Shown piece by piece: positions 1-12,700 of a stretch of DNA of 64,000 nucleotides. Positions within the stretch are counted from its first letter, which is position 1; each line of letters starts with the position of its first letter. The notes under the pieces were generated by a model. That model saw nothing but the letters and a program-made list of their open reading frames with translations. It was not told the DNA's origin and did no database searches. The stretch is taken from the NCBI GenBank assembly GCA_025345505.1, contig JANVCC010000071.1:2670373-2734372 (forward strand), read 5' to 3'. The position numbers were made by a program, and so were the translations under genes. The stretch comes from Todiramphus chloris collaris (Eukaryota; Chordata; Aves; Coraciiformes; Alcedinidae).

Positions 1-8
1 ATCTGACA

Positions 9-124
9 GGTGACACCACGAGTGTTTGTGAGGACGGGTGAAACCACGAGGGTTTGCAACAGGTAGAAACCACGCCTGTCTGCAAGGATGGGTGAAACCA
101 CACGTGCCTGCGAGGACGGGTGAT
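9..124. repeat. Imperfect minisatellite at the window edge
   Basis: About four degenerate copies of a 25-29 bp unit of the form GGTGAAACCACGxGTGTCTG followed by CxAGGACG. The copies differ by substitutions and small indels. The array probably continues to the left of the window, so its true length is unknown. Confidence 0.7.
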
Positions 125-545
125 GAGTGGGAGGGAGGGGAGGGACAAAATTAATTTCCCCCACGGTCATTAATTCAGCGTGGGGGAAAAGGGGAGCGTG
201 CTTGGTCTGACAGGCCCGTGCTGCTGTGTGAAGCTGCGCTCCGTGTTCTGCCGTGTTCAGATCAATGTGCTTCTGAAAATAAATAAATAAAATCAAATCC
301 CCCTGTTCCAGCCCCCATTTGAGATGAGATCAGAGCCTGCCCAACGCAGGCACCTGCGGGAGGCTCAGCACCGTAGGAGGTACCCCAAGTAAACTGAAGT
401 TTCAAACCCTTTGAGGGACCTGGATCGTTACGGCGACCTGGGGGGGTGATAAGCAACTCGCCCTCACGGCATCTGAACACCAAGGTCTCAAAACCCCAGA
501 TGGGAGAGCAGCAGGGAGAGGCTGGGCCATCAACCCCAGTGAGCA
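125..545. other. Intergenic DNA downstream of POLR2E
   Basis: No exon, tRNA or recognisable repeat was found apart from a short AAAT run near 279-290. Open frames here are short and lack splice context or conserved protein content. The stretch lies beyond the POLR2E polyadenylation site. Confidence 0.5.
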
Positions 546-802
546 GCAGCCAGAATATAAATCTTTATTAAAAAATAAGGTCTCTCAAAAACAACCAGGA
601 AAGCAGAGGCTGGTTCCCACTCTTCCTGAGCGAAGAATTACAGCAACGGCCACGCTGGAGAGCAAGGAAGCAGGGCAAGGAACACAGCCGTGCAGAGGTG
701 GCACGGGAGGAGCATTTTTTGGGTGCAGATGCCCCAACCCGAGCTGGAGGCGATGCCTAAAGCCGTAGGGTTCCACCCTCGGCCTTACCCAGCAGCTCCA
801 GG
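545..802 (-). other. POLR2E: POLR2E 3' UTR with poly(A) signal
   Basis: On the minus strand the sequence after the TAA stop (803-805) runs to a canonical AATAAA at 564-569 (TTTATT on the plus strand), so cleavage should fall near 545. The UTR is short and carries no obvious structured element. Confidence 0.7.
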
Positions 803-3480
<2,678 letters not shown>

Positions 3481-3596
3481 CTACGACTTCCACGCCCTGG
3501 ATATCGATGGCAACGATGTCTCGCTGGAGAAGTACCGGTAGGAGCGACCGGGACGGGACGGACGCTGCTTGGCTTTGGGGTGGAGTGGGGAACGGG

Positions 3597-3699
3597 GCTC
3601 CCAGAGCCCCGGGGGATGAGGGACGCGGCTCCCAGAGCCCCGGGGGATGAGGGACGCGGCTCCCAGAGCCCCCGGGGGATGAGGAACGCGGCTCCCAGG
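3597..3699 (+). repeat. 31-bp tandem repeat in GPX4 intron 2
   Basis: Three nearly perfect copies of a 31-32 bp unit (3597-3627, 3628-3658, 3659-3690) start GCTCCCAGAG and end GATGAGGGACGCG. A partial fourth copy follows. Copies one and two look identical, which suggests recent expansion and possible length polymorphism. Confidence 0.85.
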
Positions 3700-5084
3700 G
3701 GCTCGGCGCGGTGCTTAAGCCGCAGCGGGACAATCTCTTGCGTAACCCGGGAGAGCTGCTTGTTTACCGGCACCTTCCCGCCTCGCCCCGGGCGGGGTGA
3801 GGGGGCTGTGGCCGCTCCCACCGGGGGACCGGCCGCTGATGGAGCCCCTCTGCAGAGGCTACGTCTGCATCATCACCAACGTGGCTTCCAAATGAGGAAA
3901 AACCGCTGTAAACTACACTCAGCTTGTTGACCTGCACGCCCGATACGCTGAGAGGGGTTTACGGATCCTGGGCTTTCCCTGCAACCAGTTTGGAAAGCAG
4001 GTAGGGGGGGGAGCGGGGTGAGGGGCTCCCTGGGAGGGGGACGAGGTTCTCCCCAGGACGTTCCCAGCGCGGCCCCTTTCGCAGGAGCCCGGGGACAACG
4101 CTCAGATCAAAGCATTCGCCGAGAACTACGGGGTGAAGTTCGACATGTTCAGTAAGATTGATGTCAACGGGGACGATGCCCACCCGCTCTGGAAGTGGAT
4201 GAAGGACCAGCCCAAAGGCAGAGGCACCCTGGGCAAGTGAGTGTGGGAGGCACTGGCCCCGGAGCAGGCAGGGAGGGGGCGGCTCGGGGTTGTGGCAAGA
4301 AGGGTTTGTTTTCTGCCACGGTCTCACTTCGTTTTGGTTTTCTCTCCCTAGTGCAATAAAATGGAACTTCACTAAGGTAGGATGGAGAGGCTAAACCTGG
4401 GCCGCACTCTCACCCTTTGGGGGGGCCCCTGAGGCGATGTAGGGAGGGGGGACCCTCAGCACAAGCTCTGCTCTGTGCGCTGGCCTTGGCTCTCGGGGTA
4501 GGAACATCCCGAGGGGCTCCAACCCTTGGTTCCTGTGCCCGGAGACCCCCCCAGCCTGGCTCTCACCAGCCCCATCCCAATGCGGCTGAGGGTGGGGGGA
4601 GCGGGGCCATGTCTCTGGGGGCAGGATCCGGCCCAGCCCTGCCGAGCCCCCCCCAAGAGCTGGACTTGCTCACCCGGGTGCTGCTTCACTCCCACAGTTC
4701 CTCATTAACCGTGAGGGCCAAGTGGTGAAGAGGTTCAGTCCGATGGAGGATCCCTACGTAAGTGCTGCGGGGGGCGTTGGGATTCCAGGGAGAAGGGGAA
4801 AGGGGGTGGCACCAGCAGCAGCCCCCAGATCCCTTCTGCAGAGGAACTTGCCAGCTCCAGGGTCAGCTCGTCTGCCACATCTTGGCTCTTCCCCCTCCGG
4901 CTGGGGCAGAAAGGGCACTCGGTGCTCTCGGGGTGGGGAGGAGCATCCCTGGTTCCAAGCACCCCCCTCCACGGTGGGTCAGAAGGGGCTTCGGGCGTGT
5001 TTTTGGGGGCAGCGACGTTCTCAGAGCACCGTGCTCCCTTCTTTCTGCCAGGTGATCGAGAAGGACCTGCCTGCCTACCTGTAG

Positions 5085-5320
5085 TCCTGCTGCTCTGCCC
5101 CCTGCGCTGTCCCTCCCGCTGCCCGTGGAGCCTCCTGGTCCAGCCCCCATGACGGTCTGTCTTCAAACCAGCTCGCTGGTGAGCCAGACCTGAAGACTTG
5201 GCGTGCAGCAACTGCTGGGAGGAGGCTTCCCGGGGCTGGCGGGTGCTGCTGGGCAGCCCTTTGGATGGGTGCAGAGCAGGATCTGATGTCCCCTTGTAAT
5301 AAACCCGTTAGAAGTGTCCG
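5085..5320 (+). other. GPX4: GPX4 3' UTR with poly(A) signal
   Basis: The region after the TAG stop contains the SECIS and a canonical AATAAA at 5298-5303, followed by a T/G-rich stretch. Cleavage is expected near 5320. Confidence 0.75.
5149..5196 (+). promoter_or_regulatory. GPX4: SECIS element in the GPX4 3' UTR
   Basis: The stretch begins ATGACGGTCTG and ends CAGACCTGAAG. The 5' ATGA and the 3' TGAA can form the non-Watson-Crick quartet of a SECIS, and GGTCTG pairs with CAGACC above it. An apical region with unpaired adenines (CAAACC) and a small hairpin (CCAGCTCGCTGG) tops the stem. It lies 65 nt after the UAG stop, where a SECIS is required for UGA decoding at 3893. I folded it by eye only. 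Confidence 0.75.
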
Positions 5321-6474
5321 GTTTTGTCTCTTGGGTGCACGGAATGGGGCAGGGGCTGGGGCTGGAGCTGCTGCTGAGCTGCTCCCAGGGAGAAGCCGGA
5401 GCTTTGCCAGGAAGCCGAGACCTTACGCAAGCCCTGAGCCCTGCAGGATAATCCTCCTTAGTGCCAAGGGGGGTATCGGGCACAAATCCTGAGCCAGGCA
5501 GTGGGAAAAGCCAGAGCAGCACAAAGGTGAGTGGCCCCTGAGAGCCTTTCTTGCCCGAAACAAGCCAGCATCCGCCCCGATGAGGCAACTGGGTTGTTTT
5601 TCTCTGAATATGGCTACAGGCTGAGGGAGCACAGGCCCAGGCTGGGTGCTCAGCACCCCGCAGAGGGGATGGTTCCAGATGGGGCACAAGCTACAGCCAG
5701 AAGCAAGTGCTGCAAAGCGGCACCGAGTCGTGTTGGGGCAGGGTGAAGACAGGTCCAAGCGATGCCCCCACTGCCTCCATCCCGCTTGGGAAGGCTCAGC
5801 CTTGTCTGGCCAAGCCCTTTGGAGGCAGGGAGAGCTCGGGGGCAGGGAGAGCTCCTGGTTTAGAGGCGATCTGGTGCTTTCCCTCCTCCCCAGGGGCTGG
5901 GGGAGGTGCTGGCTCACCCCTTAACAACCCTCGCCCCCATCTCCTCAACGCAGGGCCACGGGAGGAGTGGGGAAGAGCCCCCGGGGTCTTTGCTGGGGCC
6001 CCCCCCCCCAGAAGCCATCGAGGACGCTGGAAAGGCTCCTGCCCCAGTCTGCCCAGCTGCTCGGCCCCTGCGGGGTGTGGGCTGGCGATGGGAGCTGCCC
6101 CCCAGCCCCACTGGGCCTGGCCAAGGTGCCAAGAGGCAAAGTACAAACTCCAGGTCCAAGCTGCTCCTCTATTTTATGGCCAGTCCCACCTCCCCCTGGG
6201 GCTGGCCGTGCCCGGGCGAGCTGTCCCTGCTCATCCCCGAGGAATGTGCCTCAACAGCGGCTCCTTTATCTGTGTTTTCCCAGCCGGGGGCAGGGAGCAG
6301 CCCCAGGCAAGGCCAGTGCCCGGGCTGGCCCCGGGAGAGCTCCTCCCCTGCCCGGCTGGCTCGGGGACACGGAGGTGGCTCAGGACCGTGGGCTCGGCTT
6401 CCCCATCCTGACTCCGAGTCCCAGGACGGATGGACAGACAGACAGAGAGCTGGGACTCACAGAAAGCTCAGATG
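5321..6474. other. Intergenic gap between GPX4 and SBNO2
   Basis: This is GC-rich sequence between two convergent 3' ends. I see no exon with supported splice sites, no CR1 and no RNA gene. Open frames of 100-230 codons occur on both strands but overlap each other and have no recognisable protein content. They look like consequences of base composition. Confidence 0.5.
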
Positions 6475-9072
6475 TAGCTTCCTTTCCATTTTTACTGAGC
6501 AGAATGAAAAATGATCCTTCTGAGGCAAGTAGAAAATCCAGGAATTATTAGTCAAAGGCACATATTCTAAAAAAAAGAAAATCTCTTTACATATATATAT
6601 ACATCTCAATTAATTATAAATACACGTAGAAAAAAAAAAAAAAAAAAAAACCCAAAAAAAAAAAAAAACCAAAGGCAAACAAACAAGCAGATTAAAAAGT
6701 GCTAACAAAAAGGAGGAAGGGCAAGGGGGGAAAAAAAAATGGGGACTCAATTAAAAATACATACAATCAGTAGGACAACTGCATAATAATTTAGTTAAAA
6801 GATACTGTTACTTATTATTAACCCTGATGAGAACACAGGATCGGGGGCAGGGAAGGGGCGCTCTCTGTCTCTCCAGAGATCAGGGAGGGAAAATTGCATA
6901 TCTTTTAAGATGAAGGTCAAAGCCAGCGGGTCAGGCTCCAGGTGGCAGTGGAGCTGGGGCTGGTAGAAGGGTGCCCGGTGGGAGGATTCCTCCCCCTCCT
7001 CCTCCTCCTCTTCCTCGCTATTCCTGAGTTGAAACCTCTCTGAAATGGGTTTTTTCCCCCGCATCCTTTTCTCCCCTCGCTGAGGATGCAGCAAGTGGAT
7101 GAAGCAGGACACGGGTGAAGCTGGGACTGGGGGGGGGGGGGTTAAAAGGGGGGGGTTGGGGGAGGGGGGAGCCTCACACTGCTCAGGACCACGAGAAGCT
7201 GTCTCAGCACCCCGAGAAAGGAGCGACGGGGACCTCTCTGAAAGCACAGCCCTCCCGGGGCAGGGTCTCCCCCCATCTTTGGTGTTTATTTTGAGGTAAG
7301 GAGGGTTCCTGGGTGCAGTTAAGATGGGCCCCCCGACTGCAGGGCTGAGCCTGGCCAAGGGGGGTTGGCAGAGGGGGAGCAGATGCCAACTGGGGAGGGT
7401 GGGGGGGTAAGGATGAGCCCCCAGGGGCAGGGACCGAGGCCGCCCGGGGCAGGTGGTGGTCTGGATGTGCCAGGGAAGGCAGCTCCTGCCTCGGGAGGAG
7501 CACGAACGCTGCGGCCATCGCCCCAAAGCGCTTCCCCGGGGGGCTCGACCCATCCCTGAGCCCTTGGGGGGGCAGGGAGGGGGGGTCAAGGCTCCTTGCC
7601 TGGAGGGTGGGACTCTGGCCCTCTCAAGACTGACCTGTCCCGGCTGGAGCCCCTTCCCCAGGCGCTCTCTGAGGAAGGGCCAAGGCCAGCCAGGGAAGGT
7701 CTCACCTCCCTCCCCTGCCCCCATCCTGGGGACACCCCTAGGAGATACCTGGGTAACCGAAGGCAGAGACAAGAAACAGCAGAAGGGAGGTTTGCGGAGG
7801 AGCTGCCGGGCCTGGAGCGTTCCCACCGGCAGCTTCCGCCAGACTCCTCGGGTTAGAGAGAAAACGAGAGAGTTTCCCACGGGCCTGCCGAGGGCAGATG
7901 CTGCTGGGACCGGGGCAGATGCTGCTGGGACCAGGATGGGGACAGAGGTGGCTGGGGAGGGTGGGTGGCCCAGCTTCTCCCGGCTGAGGGCAGGGGTAGG
8001 GGGGCGTCTGGGGCAGTGCTTTGCAAAGCAGACCTTTGCTCTTTGGTTTCAGAGGTTGGATTTGCAGCATGAGCAGCGATATTGCGGCGGGTGGGCCCGT
8101 GGCCCAGCCAAGGAGAAGCCCCCCCCAGGGCAGGGCAGGGCTGGTGGGTGACAGGGACAGCTGGAGATGGTGAGAAGGTGGACAAAGCAGGGCCGGGCAG
8201 CAGCCTGGCGAGGCTAAAGTGCAGGACGGGCTGTCGGACACGTGGCCCTTCTGCTCTGGGGACTCCCACCCCGGTCCCACCGCGGCTGAGCTCGGATGAT
8301 CTCAGGAGCTCTGCCAGCACGCTGACAATTGAGGGGAGGGGGATGCCAGCTCCTGCCCCCTCCCGCAGGGCTCAGCCAGCCCCAGGGGTGCCCGTGTCCC
8401 ATTGTGGAGGGCTGAGCAGGCACAGACAGTTTTGTTTCTCTCCACAATGCCTGCTCAGCCCCACGCGGAGAGACACTCTCCTCTGGGACATCACCCCTTC
8501 CCCTCCTCCCAGCCCTCCAGAGCAGCCTCAGGGTCCACAGCAGCCCCAGGAAAGGTGAGGGCAGCCGAGGCGGACGCAGTTTGGTCAGGCAGCTCTCGGG
8601 GGGACCGGGCTTGCAACCCTCAGACCAACACTCGGGTCACTGGGTCGTTCTGGAGACCAGACAAGGCCAGCCTGGGGGGCAGCGGCCGCAGAGCTCTGGG
8701 CTGGAGGGCTGGGGGAGGGACAAACCCAGCTCGGGGACTCAGTAGTCTGCAGGGGGACGGGGCAGCTCCTCAGCCCTACGTGGGCACTGACCTTTGAGCA
8801 GGACTCGAACACAGCAGAGCCCATCAGTCCAGAGCAGCTGAACTCGGCAGCGCTCGACTCCCCCGCGCGCATCTTATATACAAATCTATACATGTCGGAC
8901 TGTATATTATATATAAATAAACTTTGCTTTAAGGAACTATAGGTTTTTGGTTTTTTTCTTCCCTCAAAACCAGAAAAGGGTCAGTCCAAACCAGTAGAAA
9001 AGCCGGGGGTCCCCAGCTCTCACCTCTGTGCCAAAGGCTGTGGATCCACAGCGGCCGAGCGTGGCCTGGCTC
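6475..9072 (-). other. SBNO2: SBNO2 3' UTR (extent inferred)
   Basis: The minus-strand sequence after the TGA stop at 9073-9075 is GC-rich, interrupted by two AU-rich patches (8871-8940 and 6540-6830). In mRNA sense these contain Pumilio-type UGUAUAUA sites (8875-8882 and 6596-6603) and a UUUAUUUA AU-rich element (8914-8921). A canonical AATAAA occurs in mRNA sense near 7286. I favour a longer end at the variant AGTAAA (6494-6499), because a GU-rich tract (GTCTGTCTGTCC type) follows it. A C-rich run in mRNA sense (7127-7175) lies in the middle. A 361-codon open frame within this UTR is proline- and serine-rich chance coding. Confidence 0.5.
6628..6670. repeat. Poly(A)-rich simple repeat
   Basis: There are long A runs on the plus strand (U runs in SBNO2 mRNA sense), next to a TA dinucleotide run at 6591-6602. 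Confidence 0.8.
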
Positions 9073-9701
9073 TCAGAAGTCCGGGAAAGGGCCACTGAAC
9101 TGGATCACGCTCTGGCGCTCCTGGGAGAGCAGGTTCTCCTGGGGGGCCCCATTTAACGTCCTGAGCATGTCCTCCAGGATCTCTCTAAAATTGATATTCC
9201 CATCCTGTTGGACAAAATCTTCCTGCTGCTGCTGCTGCTGCAGGGTCTGCAAAGGTCCTGGGTGAGGCAGGGACAGGGGTTCCTGCAGCGAGGAGCTCAT
9301 GGGGATGTTCCCCTCCAGGACGGGGGCCGGGCTCTTGAAGGCAGAAGGGTGGCTGAAGCCAAAGGGTAGTGGGTGCTGCTGGTGCGGCTGGAGAAGGGGC
9401 TCCGAAGGGAAGCACAAGGCCCCAGGCTCGGGGTTCATCACCACGTCGGGAATGCTGTTGCTGGGAGGGCTGTAGGTCAAGTCCAGGATCTCGTCCTGGT
9501 GCAGGGAGCGCCCGGTCAGGGGGATGCCGGGCGCCGTGGGCGTGAGGTCGGGGGGCTGGGGCAGGATGGGCAGCGGCAGGGAGAAGGGTGGACTCTGCCC
9601 TTGGGCCTGCAGGAGCCGGCTGTGCTTTCGCTTCACGTTCTCATCCATCTGCTTCAGCTCCTCCAGCACCTTCCGGACGCAGCTCTCAGGGATCTTGATC
9701 C
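9073..9701 (-). CDS. SBNO2: SBNO2 last coding exon (C31): C-terminal tail
   Basis: This 629 nt exon encodes about 209 residues (1232-1440). It opens with the conserved [20 protein letters not shown], after which the sequence turns Pro/Ser/Leu-rich and poorly conserved. It contains [12 protein letters not shown], matching [10 protein letters not shown] of the human protein. A polyglutamine run of six Gln is encoded by CTG repeats read on the plus strand (9222-9242). The conserved ending is [13 protein letters not shown], then [15 protein letters not shown] before TGA. The bird tail differs from the human one mainly in the variable middle. The CAG-type repeat is a candidate length polymorphism. 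Confidence 0.95.
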
Positions 9702-12700
9702 CTAGGGGAGGAATGTGTCTCAGTCCCCACGGAGCTTCGGGAGGGGACGGGGCACCGTGGGGCAAAGGGATGGGCCCAACCCCAGCCTGCTCCTCCTCGG
9801 GACTGCAAGAGAGCCAAAGCAGCTCCACAGCAGGCACGGAGCAGGCAGAGCAGCACTGCTTCATGCGGGCACAAGGGGACAGCCCAGACCTGGCTCACAC
9901 ACTCTGCCTGGTACCCAAACACATGTCACGGTAGCCCCAGCTCCCCTCCTTCCCCTGGAGTCACCCAAGCAGGAAGAGCTTCCAGGGTGGAATGTGTCCC
10001 TCTGTAAGAAGGGAGTCTTGGCACGGGGCAGCGGGACCCCTTCTTGCTTCTCCTAAAACATCCTCATCCCCCTCCCCTTCTCAGCGCTTCACCCACCAAC
10101 TTGTTTCTTCTTCTCCTTGGTCTTGAGGCGGACGATCTGCAGGTAGCTGGTGTTGGTGATGTCTGCCATGATCCTGGCAATCCTGCTCCAGACACGCAGC
10201 AGGGCTCCGCACAGCATGTAGTAGTGACGCAGGCGCATGCCCTGGAAGCACTCCTTCCCCTCCTGGATCAGCTTGCAGCTCCGGTTCCTTCAGTCCAAAC
10301 GGGAGAAAACCCCCCCTGGGGATCAGCACAGGCTCCCCAGGGCAGAGCGGGATCCTCCTTCCCCACGGCCAGGGACCCTCCTCCCACCAAGAGCTCTGCC
10401 CCAGGGAGGGCAGGTTGGGCTGCGGGGGCCTTACCAGGCAGCGTGGTTACAGTGCGTCAGGGAGAAGTGGTAGCTGCTCTCCCAGTGCTCCTTGGCTTCC
10501 TCGGGCAGCACCTGCAGAAGAAAGGCAGAGCAATGGAGATTTGCCACCCTGCGACGTGTGGCTGAGACTTGAAATCCAGGGCTGGGAGTCAGGACACCCG
10601 GGTGCTGCCACCACCTCTGCCCAATCCAGGCTACGAGGAGCTGTGAAGGGGTTACAGGCAAAGTCCTTCCAAAGCCACCCCCTGCCCCAAGGAATGGGGC
10701 TCTTGCCTCTCCCCACACCACAGGGAGGGCTGCAGCTCCCACCTACCCGCCGGTACTTCTTCTGCAGGCTGTCCAGGCTCTCAGGCTGGCTCTGCTTCCC
10801 AATATTTGGCTTGTAGAGGATGAAGTTCTTCCCACGGCTCTGCTCTGCCAGCAGACACGTGTGTTTGCAGCCTCGCATCTGTCGGGGCAGAGCTGACGGT
10901 TACAGACACAGCCCCTCTCCCCAAGGCCATATTTCTCTAAACTAACCCCTTTCCTTCCAGAATGGAGGTTCTTGGAGGCATCTCCCAGCCCTCAGCAAGA
11001 GGTCAGACAGAGCAAGCTGAGGTGCCACCCTGTCAGAACCCAGGGACCTACCTTGAGGGAGAGATAGAACCCATCGAGGGATCCTGTCAGTTTGAGTGAC
11101 TTCTCGTAGGCTTCCTCCCACTTTAAGCCTCTGTCAACACTGATCTAAACAGGAACAAAGAGGAGTCAGGGGGCAGGACAAGCGTGTCAGGGTCTGTCCC
11201 ACAAATCCCACCCACAACACAAACTTGCTGCTGCTGCAGCCTAGAAACAGGCATCACCAGATCCCCCTCCCCCAGCCACCCCCCCAGGCTCCTCCGTGTG
11301 CCTCCCAGCATCAATCACCTGCTCCTGACCCAGGCAGGCGTGACACAAACATGACACAAAGCCACGGGGCAGGGGAAGGGACCCAGCAGCTTATAGCTTC
11401 CAACTGAGAAGCACTGGAGAAGACTGGACTGCAGAAAGAGGCTGCACAAGCCACCTACCTTATAGAACACGACCTGCCCATCCTGTGGGTGCCCGGGGGT
11501 CAGGAAGATCTCCTTGCTTTCCTCGTAGATCTCATCCACTCCTGGGGCTAAATCTGTAGAAGGAGAAGAGACCAAACCATGGGTCAGCTGTAAGATCCAT
11601 CCTCCTGTACCCCCCCTTCTCCCTGCAAGAGTCCCCATGCTGTCTGGGGCCACCGCAGCGCCCAAGGTGGCCATGGTGACAATGCAGGTTGGAACTGCCA
11701 TCCGTGAGCACAGGGAGGGAGGGGGAACCTCCAGGGTGCAGTAGGGAGAGGTCTGGCCACCCCTCTTTCTCCGTACCTAGGATGCCCATGTCATATTTCC
11801 CCTCCTTCTTGTCCTTTTCTATCAGATAGTCAAAGGTGTCAGAAAAATACTGGAAGAGCATGTTCTGCTTGTCCACCTCCAAACCCAGGATGCGGTTCAG
11901 GAACTTGGTGATGGAGCAGTCTGCAAGGGCACAGCAGGTCAGGGGACACGGCGCCCCTGGGCACGGAGCCCAGCAGCACCTTCCCGACGAGGTGCGATCG
12001 TCACGTACCCTTCTCCACCGAGACTGTGCCATACTTCATCTGATGGCAGAAGATGCCCACGGAGATGAGCCCTTGCTTCATTTCTGGAATGGCAGAAGAA
12101 CAACTTTTGAGCTTTCCCACGGGGTGCTGTCCCTCCAGCTGAGTCTGTTATCTCACAGCCAAGTGTCTCCAGGACCCATTTTTCCCTGGGTGACGTGCAT
12201 CTGCGGGGCTCGTCACCCTGCGAGCTGCTAAAGCCACTGGTGCTGCTTCCTCTGCCTGGTTCTTCAGGGAGCCCAAACTTGAGACCTCCAGCAAGATGCA
12301 GCAGAAACCTCCCAGAGCTGGTGATATTCTTACCGTGGAAAAACGCAGCTTCGCCTCCGTCATAGCTCTTGGGCACAGGAACTCTGTTCTCTGTCTGGTT
12401 GAGGATAGTGGAGAGGACTCTGTCCAGGGCTTTAGCCCCGTACTGCAAAAGGAGACGAGAGTCACATCGGGGATGAGCCCACGTGGGCAGCCCAGCAGCA
12501 CTTGGCAGAGACCTTTAAGCTCATCGAGTTAAACACTCCCCCAGCACTGCCAGGGCACCCCTGACCCCTGGCCCTCAGCACCACAGCTCCACGGCTTGGA
12601 AACCCCTCCAGGGATCATGGGGACTCCACCCCTTCCCTGGGCAGCCTGGGACAGCCCTGGACAACCCTCGTGGGGAAGACAATTTTCCTAATATCCAACC

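Noticed and set aside
3856..4000. GPX4 as a pseudogene because of an in-frame TGA
   Set aside because: The TGA is at the conserved selenocysteine position, all exons are intact and a SECIS-like hairpin is present.
6795..7880. 361-codon minus-strand open frame
   Set aside because: It lies within the inferred SBNO2 3' UTR, is rich in Pro, Ser and homopolymer-derived residues, and has no recognisable domain.
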